DNA of 64,000 nt. Origin: CAIYWZ01 sp964497925 (GTDB taxonomy: Bacteria; Pseudomonadota; Alphaproteobacteria; CAIYWZ01). Below, one piece after another: positions 32,140-40,459 of this stretch. Within the stretch, counting starts at the first letter, position 1; the number at the start of each line of letters is the position of its first letter. Made by a program: the position numbers and the translations under genes. Location: contig CAZCFE010000004.1 in assembly GCA_964497925.1 (NCBI GenBank), positions 1 through 64,000 on the forward strand, written 5' to 3'. The notes under the pieces were generated by a model. The model made no database searches. It had not been told where the DNA came from and saw nothing but the letters and a program-made list of their open reading frames with translations.

Positions 32140-34212
32140 ATGTCGCAAGCAAAAAAAACAGCTCTTCCTTTTCCCGTTACATTTAAAGAACTTAGCAAAA
32201 GAAGTGATATCTTTTTTGCGCTTGGTTTGGTGGGAATTATTGTTGTTTTGATTTTGCCTATGCCAAAGTGGTTTATGGATATGGCCTTAGCTCTTTCGAT
32301 TATGGTGTCAGTTTTAATTTTGATGACGACTTTATTTATTGAAAAACCTCTTGATTTTAGCTCATTTCCAACTGTTTTATTGGTGTCGACGATGTTGCGT
32401 TTATCTTTAAACCTTGCATCCACAAGATTAATTCTCTCTCACGGACATGAAGGTATTGATGCGGCAGGAGAGGTGATCAAAGCATTTGGAAATTTTGTGA
32501 TGGGCGGTAATTTTGTTATAGGAATTATTGTTTTTATTATTTTGATTATTGTGAACTTTGTTGTTATTACGAAGGGTTCTGGTCGTATAGCTGAAGTTTC
32601 GGCTCGTTTTAGTTTGGATGCGATGCCAGGAAAGCAAATGGCCATTGATGCAGATTTATCTTCTGGCCTTATTAAAGAAGATGAAGCCAGAACTAGACGC
32701 AAAGAATTAACAGAAGAGACTAATTTTTATGGGGCCATGGATGGTGCTGCAAAATTCGTTCGTGGAGATGCTGTTGCTGGTGTTTTGATTACAATTATTA
32801 ATATTATTGGCGGGATTATTATTGGTGTTGTGCAAAACAATATCAGTTTTGGTGATGCTTTACATAGTTACACTCTTTTGACTGTAGGTGATGGATTGGT
32901 TGCTCAAATTCCATCACTCATCATTTCTGTAGCGGCAGGGCTCTTGGTTTCAAAGGGAGGTACTGCAGGAACAGCGGATCAGGCATTGATGGGGCAACTT
33001 GGAGGCTATCCAACAGCAATTGGCCTTTCTTCTCTTTTAATGGTATGTCTTGGAATGTTACCGGGTCTTCCAAAAATTCCTTTTATGTTTATGGCGGTGA
33101 CAATGGGATATGTTGCATGGGTAAGTGCAAAACCTGTTGAAGTTATAAAGAACGTTGAAGAAGAAAAGCAAAAAGAAGAAGAAAATTTATTCAATCAAGC
33201 ATTAAATGTTGATCAAATTCGTCTTGAGCTTGGGTATGCTCTTTTGCCAATTTTATCAAGAGAACAAGGAGAGCAATTTACGTCTCAAGTGCGTTCGTTG
33301 AGAAAGCAGATTGCTTCTGATTTGGGTTTTGTAATTCCTCCTATTCGTATTCAAGATAACTTAGGTATCCCCAACAATATTTACGTAATTAAAATTAAAG
33401 AAGTAGAAGCGGCTCGAAGTGAGTTAAAACCTGGCTATTATATGGCAATGGATCCCTCTGGAGGCATTATTCGTCTTCAAGGAGAGCCAACAGTAGAGCC
33501 TGCTTTTGGTCTTTCAGCTCAATGGATTGATATGACTCAAAAATTGGAAGCAGAAGCTAGGAATTATACAGTTGTAGACAATCCAACTATTATTATTACG
33601 CACTTAACAGAGATAATTAAAGACAACTTGCCAGAGCTTTTATCTTATGCTGAAACACAAATTCTTCTTGATGGTATGGAAAAAGTTCATCAAAAAATGG
33701 TGTCAGATTTAATTCCTTCTCAAATTAGCATGGCAAGCATTCAAAAAGTTTTTCAAATTTTACTCTCAGAGAGAATTTCGATTAAAGATCTTCCAACAAT
33801 TTTAGAAGGCATTCACGAAGGATGCATGGTGTCAAAAAACCCTGTTCATATAGCCGAACATGTAAGGTCAAGACTTGCACGTCAAATTACATCCACATAT
33901 TTAAACCATGAAGGCATTTTGCCAATAGTTGTATTATCTCCTCAGTGGGAACAAGCATTTATAGAGTCATTGGTTGGGGATGGGGAAACAAAACAATTGG
34001 CTATGGCGCCAAGCAAACTGCAAGAATTTGTTGCTCGTGTGAAGCAAGTTTTTGATGGTTCGTTTGATAGTGATTTTCCTGTGTTGCTGACAGCTCCTTA
34101 TTTGAGGCCGTATATTCGCTCTGTGATTGAAAGGTTCAGGCCAACAACAATTGTGATGTCGCAAAATGAAATTCATGCAAAAGCAAAAATTAAAACTGTG
34201 GGGCAGATATGA
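32140..34212 (+). CDS. flhA: flagellar export gate protein FlhA
   Basis: 690 residues. About eight N-terminal membrane helices hold the FHIPEP family signature (P-L-D-F-S-S-F-P-T, M-L-R-L-S-L-N-L-A-S-T-R), and a cytoplasmic loop contains G-R-I-A-E-V-x-A-R-F-x-L-D-A-M-P-G-K-Q-M-A-I-D-A-D. The C-terminal half (from about 345) is the soluble ring that docks chaperone-substrate complexes. FlhA is the core of the flagellar type III export gate. Full length with no visible damage. It is within the same run as flbD and flhF. Confidence 0.97.
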   Translation: MSQAKKTALPFPVTFKELSKRSDIFFALGLVGIIVVLILPMPKWFMDMALALSIMVSVLILMTTLFIEKPLDFSSFPTVLLVSTMLRLSLNLASTRLILSHGHEGIDAAGEVIKAFGNFVMGGNFVIGIIVFIILIIVNFVVITKGSGRIAEVSARFSLDAMPGKQMAIDADLSSGLIKEDEARTRRKELTEETNFYGAMDGAAKFVRGDAVAGVLITIINIIGGIIIGVVQNNISFGDALHSYTLLTVGDGLVAQIPSLIISVAAGLLVSKGGTAGTADQALMGQLGGYPTAIGLSSLLMVCLGMLPGLPKIPFMFMAVTMGYVAWVSAKPVEVIKNVEEEKQKEEENLFNQALNVDQIRLELGYALLPILSREQGEQFTSQVRSLRKQIASDLGFVIPPIRIQDNLGIPNNIYVIKIKEVEAARSELKPGYYMAMDPSGGIIRLQGEPTVEPAFGLSAQWIDMTQKLEAEARNYTVVDNPTIIITHLTEIIKDNLPELLSYAETQILLDGMEKVHQKMVSDLIPSQISMASIQKVFQILLSERISIKDLPTILEGIHEGCMVSKNPVHIAEHVRSRLARQITSTYLNHEGILPIVVLSPQWEQAFIESLVGDGETKQLAMAPSKLQEFVARVKQVFDGSFDSDFPVLLTAPYLRPYIRSVIERFRPTTIVMSQNEIHAKAKIKTVGQI

Positions 34213-34221
34213 GAGGTCTAA

Positions 34222-35166
34222 ATGCAGCTTAAAACATTTTCCGCATCAACTTTGACGCAAGCTATGAAAAATGCTCTTTTAGAGTTGGGCGATGATGCTT
34301 TGATTGTTTCAACAAGTTTTGATCAAGAACTTAGTCTTGCTCAAGTGACGGCTGGAGTTGAATCAGTTAGTGTTGTAGCAAAGCCAGCCAGAAGAAGAAA
34401 AAAAGATTTCCTTCGTGATGTTGAGCTGTGTTTAAATTATCATGGTGTATCAGAAAGCTTTTTTTTGCAGTTGATGAATATAGCAAAGAATCATTTAAAC
34501 CTTGGTGACGCAGTTGATATTTTAAGTAAAGCTTTAGAATCAACTCTTGCTTTTTCAAGCCATATGCCAAGAGTCTTGGCATTAATTGGGCTTCCAGGAG
34601 CCGGAAAAACTTCAACAACTGCACGCCTTGCTTTAAGGCTCAGAGAGCAAAAAGAGCGTGTAACAATTATTTCCATTGATCATTTGAAGGCGGGTGCTTA
34701 CGAACAAGTTGTCACTTATTCAGATGCAATTGGGTCCAATCTTTATTTGCCTCAAACCCCAGAAGAATTGGATGATATTGTAAGGTCAACTCAAGGAGTT
34801 ATTCTTATTGATACGCCAGGTGTGAATCCTTTGTGTGATGAGGATGTTGATTTTTTGAAATTATGGGTGGGAGACTATCCAAAGGTTTGGGTAAATCCAG
34901 TAGGGCAAGACATATCAGAATATGCAGATTTTTTTGAAGAATTAGGAACAAAAGAACACCTAATTACAAAGACAGATTTGTCCAAGAGGTTAGGGGGGGT
35001 TTTGTCATTTCTTACAACTGAAAATCAAAGCATTTCATATTGGAGTACGGATCCTCGGATTGGTTCGTCTTTGCAAGATGGAACGCCTTATAACTTGGCA
35101 TCTTTAATGATGGAAAAATATATTCATTCTGAATCAAAAGGGGACAAAAATGGCAGCAAGAAATAA
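34222..35166 (+). CDS. flhF: flagellar biosynthesis GTPase FlhF
   Basis: 314 residues, shorter than the usual 380-480, mainly in the N-terminal B domain. It has the SRP-type GTPase motifs G1 G123-L-P-G-A-G-K-T130, G3 D-T-P-G and G4 T-K-T-D, with the A-Y-E-Q-V-V-T-Y substrate-like loop. FlhF directs the number and polar placement of flagella together with FlhG. It overlaps the flhG start by 17 bp. The first residues (M-Q-L-K-T-F-S-A-S-T-L-T-Q-A-M) match the family N-terminus. Confidence 0.92.
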   Translation: MQLKTFSASTLTQAMKNALLELGDDALIVSTSFDQELSLAQVTAGVESVSVVAKPARRRKKDFLRDVELCLNYHGVSESFFLQLMNIAKNHLNLGDAVDILSKALESTLAFSSHMPRVLALIGLPGAGKTSTTARLALRLREQKERVTIISIDHLKAGAYEQVVTYSDAIGSNLYLPQTPEELDDIVRSTQGVILIDTPGVNPLCDEDVDFLKLWVGDYPKVWVNPVGQDISEYADFFEELGTKEHLITKTDLSKRLGGVLSFLTTENQSISYWSTDPRIGSSLQDGTPYNLASLMMEKYIHSESKGDKNGSKK

Positions 35167-35914
35167 TCTTATTACAGTATCTTCGGGAAAAGGAGGTGTT
35201 GGGAAAACATGGTTCAGTATTACGCTTGCTCATGCATTGGCATTGCAAGGGAAACGCGTTTTACTTATTGATGCAGATGTTAGTCTTGCAAATGTTGATA
35301 TTCAGCTTGGGATTGTTCCAGCAAAAGATTTAGGCCATGTATTGTGTGAGCAAATTTTAGTAAAAGACGCTATTATATGTTGCCAGAAAACTGGTTTTGA
35401 TCTTATCGCGGGTCGTTCTGGGTCAGGTTTGTTTTCTGGAATTCCAATGGTATTTTTAAATAAAATCATGAAAGAAATTCAATCAATATCAAAAGGGTAT
35501 GATTGGGTCATTATTGATGCAGAGGCAGGAATTGGTCAAACAGTCAAAGAGTTTGCAAAAGCATCTTTTACAAATATTGTCATTTTAAATGAAGAACCGA
35601 CATCTTTAACGGATGCATATGCATTGATAAAAGTAACGCGTATTTTAAATCCACATATTGTAATTACAAATACATCTACGCCAGACCAAGGAAAGAATAT
35701 TTTTAATGCACTTTCCAAGGCGACACATAAATTTATGGGGATTGCTCCAACATATTTGGGTGATATCCAAAAAGACCCAAATGTGCAGCATGTAATTCGC
35801 TTGCAAACCCCAATTTTATCAACTTTTCCTCAAACGCATGCTAGTGTTATGATTAAGCAAATTGCCCAAACTATTTGCATGCAGCGTGAAACACAATCTA
35901 TGGTAAGGAGCTAA
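35150..35914 (+). CDS. flhG: flagellar number regulator FlhG (MinD-like ATPase)
   Basis: 254 residues of the ParA/MinD superfamily. It has a deviant Walker A, S12-G-K14-G-G-V-G-K19-T, followed by L-L-I-D-A-D-V-S-L-A-N-V-D and a Walker B-like V-I-I-D-A-E-A-G-I-G region where MinD has D-x-P-A-G. The C-terminal amphipathic membrane helix is not obvious. It acts opposite FlhF to limit flagellar number. GGGG before the ATG inside flhF provides a ribosome-binding site. Confidence 0.92.
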   Translation: MAARNNLITVSSGKGGVGKTWFSITLAHALALQGKRVLLIDADVSLANVDIQLGIVPAKDLGHVLCEQILVKDAIICCQKTGFDLIAGRSGSGLFSGIPMVFLNKIMKEIQSISKGYDWVIIDAEAGIGQTVKEFAKASFTNIVILNEEPTSLTDAYALIKVTRILNPHIVITNTSTPDQGKNIFNALSKATHKFMGIAPTYLGDIQKDPNVQHVIRLQTPILSTFPQTHASVMIKQIAQTICMQRETQSMVRS

Positions 35915-35916
35915 TA

Positions 35917-36420
35917 ATGTCAGATACGCCAGATCAAAAAGAAACTCAAGTTAAAACAAGCCTTTTTAAAAATCCTATTATTTTAGCAGGAATGGGGCTT
36001 GTGATTGTTGGGCTTGCGGCAGGGCTTTATTTTTCTTTCAAAGGAAAAGGAGATAAAGATGTAAAAACGCCAGAGCAACAAGAATTGGTTAAAAAAGAAG
36101 CAACGGCTTCAGAGAAAGTGTTTTATTTTGATATGCCGGACATGTTGATCAATCTTGTCTCTAATAGTAAAAAAGGAAATTACTTAAAAGTTTCGATAAG
36201 TGTTGAATTTACATCGCCTTCTGCTCTTGAAAAATTGAAAATATTTCGACCAAGGATTGTGGATCAATATCAAGTATTTTTGCGAAGTTTGAGGGTGGAA
36301 GAGCTTAGAGGATCTGCCGGTTTAGAGAGAATTAGAGAAGAATTATTAAGAAGAGCAAATATTATTGTTGCCCCTGAAAAAATTACAAATGTATTGTTTA
36401 AGGAGATCGTTGTACAATGA
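35917..36420 (+). CDS. fliL: flagellar basal body-associated protein FliL
   Basis: 167 residues: a short cytoplasmic N-terminus, one membrane helix (about 19-41) and a periplasmic domain of the stomatin-like FliL fold (F-Y-F-D-M-P-D-M-L-I-N-L, then Y-L-K-V-S-I-S-V-E-F, ending in a K-I-x-N-V-L-F-K-E-I-V-V-Q strand). FliL surrounds or stabilises the stator units. Its stop overlaps the fliM start by 4 bp, as in many alphaproteobacteria. Confidence 0.94.
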   Translation: MSDTPDQKETQVKTSLFKNPIILAGMGLVIVGLAAGLYFSFKGKGDKDVKTPEQQELVKKEATASEKVFYFDMPDMLINLVSNSKKGNYLKVSISVEFTSPSALEKLKIFRPRIVDQYQVFLRSLRVEELRGSAGLERIREELLRRANIIVAPEKITNVLFKEIVVQ

Positions 36421-37511
36421 GTTCTGATAATAATGATGATGATAACGACAATAAAAAAGGTTCTTCTTGGGAAAGCACATTACAACAAGCAGATCCAGAT
36501 TCTATTTTGCAAGGCAAGGATTTATCGGATAGGTTGCTGAGTCAAAATGAAATTGATGCATTGCTTGGTTTTGAGAATCAGGAAATTCCAGAAGATAAAA
36601 CGATAGGGATTGACGCTATTTTGGGTAACCGTACGGTGGCGTATGAACGGCTGCCTATGCTTGAAGTTGTTTTTGAAAGGCTTATTCGTCAGATGACGAC
36701 AACTTTGCGTAATTTTACCTCAGATAATGTTGAAATTTCCATAAAAGAATTCACATCCGTAAGATTCGGTGATTTTTTGAACTCTATACCGCTTCCAGCC
36801 CTTTTAAGTGTGGTAAAGGCTGTGGAATGGAATAATTTTTGTCTTTTTGCAATCAGTAGTACCTTGATTTATTCTGTTGTGGATGTATTATTGGGAGGAA
36901 GAAAAGTTGAGAGTATGAGGCGCGTTGAAGGGCGCTCTTATACGACAATTGAACGTAATCTTGTTGTTCGCATGATTAATCTTATTTTAGGAGATTTAAG
37001 TGTTGCGTTTAATCCAATTAGTAAAGTTGATTTCAGGTTTGAAAGGCTTGAAACAAATCCCAGATTTACAGGAATTGCAAGGGCTTTGGATGCAGCTATT
37101 ATTGTGACACTTCAAATTGATATGGAAGATAAAGGTGGATACATTCAAATTGCGCTTCCTTATTCAACATTAGAACCAGTTCGTGAAAGCCTTCTTCAAA
37201 TGTTTATGGGGGAAAAGTTTGGGCAAGATCGTATTTGGGAGAATCATCTTGCAGGAGCTTTGTGGATTTCAGATATTCAACTTGAAGCAATTTTAGGTGA
37301 GACAGAGGTTACATTGCAAGAAGTTTTGAGTTGGAAACCAGGCAGTCAGCTTATTTTAAAAACGAAACCAGATTCGCAAATTGATGTGAGATGTGGTGAT
37401 CTTGATCTTTGGCGTGCGAATATTGGTCAAAGAAGTGGGAATGTGTCAATCCGTATAGCGCAATCATATATCCAAGAAGGAGAAGAAAATGAACTACACA
37501 ATAGCAATTGA
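36417..37511 (+). CDS. fliM: flagellar motor switch protein FliM
   Basis: 364 residues. The Asp/Asn-rich N-terminus leads to L41-S-Q-N-E-I-D-A-L-L50, the conserved CheY-binding peptide; the middle domain has E-R-L-I-R-Q-M-T-T-T-L-R-N and the C-terminal SpoA domain pairs with FliN. The CheY-binding peptide suggests chemotactic control is retained. It is coupled to fliL (ATGA) and overlaps the next gene by 23 bp. Confidence 0.95.
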   Translation: MSSDNNDDDNDNKKGSSWESTLQQADPDSILQGKDLSDRLLSQNEIDALLGFENQEIPEDKTIGIDAILGNRTVAYERLPMLEVVFERLIRQMTTTLRNFTSDNVEISIKEFTSVRFGDFLNSIPLPALLSVVKAVEWNNFCLFAISSTLIYSVVDVLLGGRKVESMRRVEGRSYTTIERNLVVRMINLILGDLSVAFNPISKVDFRFERLETNPRFTGIARALDAAIIVTLQIDMEDKGGYIQIALPYSTLEPVRESLLQMFMGEKFGQDRIWENHLAGALWISDIQLEAILGETEVTLQEVLSWKPGSQLILKTKPDSQIDVRCGDLDLWRANIGQRSGNVSIRIAQSYIQEGEENELHNSN

Positions 37512-37866
37512 TTTAATTCTGGCAGGTTTGCTTTTGGTCACAATTTTTTATGCGTCACTTTTATCAAAAAAAATACATGCGGTAAAAGAAAATAGAATTG
37601 AAATGGAAATTCTATTAACTTCCCTCAATGATGCTATTGAAAAAGCTGAGACTGGTTTGAATAAATTGCAAATTGCGTCAAGCCAAAATGAATATGCATT
37701 TCAAAATCAAATTAAAAAAGCAACGGCCCTAAAGACAGATCTTGAATATTTTTGTGAAAAAGCTGATCAAACTGTAGATAGGTTGGATAAACAAATTGAA
37801 GAGAGAAAGTCGCCTGATTTAAAGCGACCATCAAAGCCTATTTTAAATATTCAAACATTGAGGTAG
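37489..37866 (+). CDS. small membrane protein, DUF6468-type, of the flagellar cluster
   Basis: 125 residues with one N-terminal membrane helix (about 5-25) and a long coiled coil (about 30-105). It matches from memory the DUF6468 proteins encoded between fliM and motE in alphaproteobacteria; no biochemical role is established to my knowledge. The start lies inside fliM (23-bp overlap), preceded by an AAGGAG site. The stop is immediately followed by the motE start. A stator or export accessory is a reasonable guess from location only. Confidence 0.75.
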   Translation: MNYTIAIDLILAGLLLVTIFYASLLSKKIHAVKENRIEMEILLTSLNDAIEKAETGLNKLQIASSQNEYAFQNQIKKATALKTDLEYFCEKADQTVDRLDKQIEERKSPDLKRPSKPILNIQTLR

Positions 37867-37869
37867 TTG

Positions 37870-38682
37870 ATGAAAGTCCTTGGGTATATCTTAGATAAAA
37901 TCTTTACGTTTGCAACAAGCGCTCTTGAAAAAGTTCGCATTTTGCCTATGTTGATTTTTATGTGTTGTTTATCATTTTCTGTTAAAATCGGAAACTCTAT
38001 TTATGGTTTGTATATTTTATTTTCAAGTGATTCTGTTATGGCGTATGAAGATGGTGCAACTAAAACTGTGAAACCTGAAACATTGCAAGATAAAATTAAC
38101 TTTCCAAGGCTTGCTCCTGTCGATACACCAAAAGATAAAAAAATAGAAGATACAAAAATTGACTTGATGGATTTAACTCCTGAGGCGCTCAAAGGGCTTC
38201 ATGATATGGCGCAAGAGCAAGAACGTCAACAGGAAAGATCGGATACGGTTCAAAATAAAGAAGAATTGCTAAAGCTTCATGAGCAGAGGCTTGATGAGAA
38301 ATTAGGTGAAATTAGAAGTGCAAAAAAAGCCATTGAAGGCCAATTAGATGCGTTTAATACCAGTGAAAATGAAAAATTAAAAAAATTAATTACAATTATG
38401 GAACAATTATCTCCTAAAAAAGCCGCTCCAATATTTGAAAAAATGAAAACAGAAGACGCTGTAAGGTTAATGGAGTCGATGAAAGAGCTTAAAGTGGCAG
38501 CAATTTTTGGATTCATGAAGACAGAAGATGCAACAAGAATCACCCAAGCTTTGCTTGATAGGCGTATGAGTATCCTTGAAAAAAATCAGCCATCAGTTGC
38601 GACTCCTTCGCTTACCCCAAAAGTATCAGAACCTTCTTTGCCAGATGTTCCAACCTTTATCAATACACTTCCTGGTGGATGA
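37870..38682 (+). CDS. motE: flagellar motility protein MotE-like (MgtE N-terminal-like domain)
   Basis: 270 residues starting at the ATG at 37870 (GAGG site 8 nt upstream; an adjacent TTG would add one codon). An N-terminal membrane helix (about 25-50) is followed by a long charged coiled coil and an MgtE_N-like helical repeat (L-S-P-K-K-A-A-P-I-F-E-K-M, then A-A-I-F-G-F-M-K-T-E-D-A-T-R-I). MotE is a periplasmic chaperone for MotC in rhizobia. No motC is seen here, so the partner is open. It is the last gene of the flagellar run. Confidence 0.8.
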   Translation: MKVLGYILDKIFTFATSALEKVRILPMLIFMCCLSFSVKIGNSIYGLYILFSSDSVMAYEDGATKTVKPETLQDKINFPRLAPVDTPKDKKIEDTKIDLMDLTPEALKGLHDMAQEQERQQERSDTVQNKEELLKLHEQRLDEKLGEIRSAKKAIEGQLDAFNTSENEKLKKLITIMEQLSPKKAAPIFEKMKTEDAVRLMESMKELKVAAIFGFMKTEDATRITQALLDRRMSILEKNQPSVATPSLTPKVSEPSLPDVPTFINTLPGG

Positions 38683-38748
38683 TTTTATATATTTTTAGGT
38701 CGTTTGTATGTGAAAAGTGGGATTTAAAAATAATTTTTAAAAAATGAC

Positions 38749-38775
38749 TAGACATATTAACCGTTTTGGTATAAA
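38749..38775 (+). promoter_or_regulatory. candidate promoter of tRNA-Phe
   Basis: TAGACA (38749-38754) and TATAAA (38770-38775), spacing 15 bp, about 18 bp upstream of the tRNA. The spacing is short, so confidence is limited. Confidence 0.35.
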
Positions 38776-38792
38776 AGAGATGTATCAAATGT

Positions 38793-38868
38793 GCCTGGAT
38801 AGCTCAGTTGGTAGAGCAGCGGATTGAAAATCCGCGTGTCGGTGGTTCAAATCCGCCTCCAGGCACCA
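38793..38868 (+). tRNA. tRNA-Phe (GAA)
   Basis: A 76-nt cloverleaf. Acceptor stem GCCTGGA/TCCAGGC, D-loop AGCTCAGTTGGTAGAGC, anticodon stem CGGAT/ATCCG with loop TTGAAAA (anticodon GAA), T-arm loop TTCAAAT, encoded ACCA end. It lies between motE and the convergent ABC transporter gene. Confidence 0.97.
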
Positions 38869-38884
38869 CAAACTTCCTAAACTT

Positions 38885-40459
38885 TTAAAATTTTTCTATT
38901 TCTTCATGAGATAAAATCAGTATAGCTGATGATTCAAGATTTGTTCTAAGGGTGGATAAAAGTGTTTTTGCAGCAAGGCTGTCAAGCCCTGAAACAGGTT
39001 CATCCATAATTAAATAATCAGGTTTTTGTAAAAGTGCACGAGCAAATTGAATGCGTTGTTGTTCGCCATAGGATAATATTTGCTGATAGTCTTGATCAAG
39101 ATCTAAAAACGATATTAAGTGCTCAATGCCACAAAGCTTCATAGCACCTTTTACATCGCCAGATAGGTTTGGGTAGGTCAGGATGTGTTTTAGTGTTCCA
39201 AGAGGCATATATGGACGTTGTGGGATAATCATAATCTGATGAATAAGGGGGAGCATTAAATCGCCTTTATAAAAAGAATATATTCCAGATATGACCCTTA
39301 AGAAACTTGTTTTTCCAGTGCCAGATGGGGCGCATAAAACCTTTTTTTCACAAGGGTTTAAAGTGAAATCGGATACGGACCAAATAAGATCATTTTTAGG
39401 AGAAAAAATTTCAAGATTTTCAATATGAAGCACGTTTTTCTTTCTTAAAGGAGAAGGTATTTTAGAAACCTCATCCATTTTTTGAACAAAATCAATTAAA
39501 CGTTTTAAAGAAGCTCTAAGGCTTGCAATTTTTTGATATTCATATGCACATGAAGATAACGATCTGTATACTTCATAGAACATGAATCGAATTTGCATCA
39601 GGGCGCCAAGTGTTATCAGATTTTTAAAATACAAAGGAACAACGATAAGCAATGGAACAAACATATTGCCTTGACCATGAAGGATTTCTGTTGTATTAAG
39701 GTAAAATTTTTGAGTCAAAATTTTAAAATAGTTTTTTTGTATTTGAAAAAAAGATTCTTTTAAAACAGATTGTTCGTAATTTTCGCCCTGCATTTTTGCT
39801 ATTTCTTCGCGTCTTTCCATAATGCGCATTAATTTATATCTAAAGTTGGCTTCTGATGATTCTTGATTTTGATCAAGGACAATCAGTGGGCGACCAATTT
39901 TAAAAGTGATGATAATTGCCAAAAGAGCATATAAAACAGCCATCCATAGAAGAAAGCCGGGAATCATAAAAGAAAGACTTTGAGAAAGAATCCATAATGT
40001 TATTGAAAATGTGATAAAATTAAGGCCATCTTTGAAAAAAATGGTAAAAAGATCGATGGTTTTTTGCGTGGTATCATGAATATCTTGAGTGATGCGTTGA
40101 TCTGGGTTGTCAATGGTTTTAAAATGAAGGGGAATTTTATAGTAACTTTTTGTATCAAACCATTTTTGAATAAGGTCGGCGGTCATCCATTTTCGCCATT
40201 CAAACGATGCCCAACTTTTTAAGAAATTAGCCCCCACAAAACTTGTTAAAACCAAGGCTGAAATTGGAAGAAACATAAAAATCTGATGAAAAAATGCATC
40301 TGAATCTTTTTTTTCAAGAGCATCATAAAATGATTTTTGCCACTTGCCAAATCCGACATTAGCACATACCTCAACAATTCCAATCAACAAAAGGCAGGCG
40401 ATAACAAAAAAAGCTTTCTTTTTTTGATTAGATGTCCACCAGTTTAAAATAAAGCTCAT
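38885..40459 (-). CDS. ABC transporter, fused permease/ATPase of the YddA/SbmA-BacA-like type
   Basis: 524 residues. An N-terminal membrane domain with about five to six helices, beginning W-W-T-S-N-Q-K-K-K-A and containing W-R-K-W-M-T-A-D-L-I-Q-K-W, N-P-D-Q-R-I-T-Q-D-I, is the ABC_membrane_2 type shared with SbmA/BacA and peroxisomal ABCD transporters. The C-terminal ATPase has Walker A S-G-T-G-K-T-S, signature L-S-Y-G-E-Q-Q-R and Walker B L-I-M-D-E-P. The substrate is unknown; relatives move peptides, long-chain acyl-CoA or vitamin B12. BacA-like transporters matter in some host-associated alphaproteobacteria. The start overlaps the rsmB-like gene by 4 bp. Confidence 0.88.
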   Translation of the reverse strand: MSFILNWWTSNQKKKAFFVIACLLLIGIVEVCANVGFGKWQKSFYDALEKKDSDAFFHQIFMFLPISALVLTSFVGANFLKSWASFEWRKWMTADLIQKWFDTKSYYKIPLHFKTIDNPDQRITQDIHDTTQKTIDLFTIFFKDGLNFITFSITLWILSQSLSFMIPGFLLWMAVLYALLAIIITFKIGRPLIVLDQNQESSEANFRYKLMRIMERREEIAKMQGENYEQSVLKESFFQIQKNYFKILTQKFYLNTTEILHGQGNMFVPLLIVVPLYFKNLITLGALMQIRFMFYEVYRSLSSCAYEYQKIASLRASLKRLIDFVQKMDEVSKIPSPLRKKNVLHIENLEIFSPKNDLIWSVSDFTLNPCEKKVLCAPSGTGKTSFLRVISGIYSFYKGDLMLPLIHQIMIIPQRPYMPLGTLKHILTYPNLSGDVKGAMKLCGIEHLISFLDLDQDYQQILSYGEQQRIQFARALLQKPDYLIMDEPVSGLDSLAAKTLLSTLRTNLESSAILILSHEEIEKF

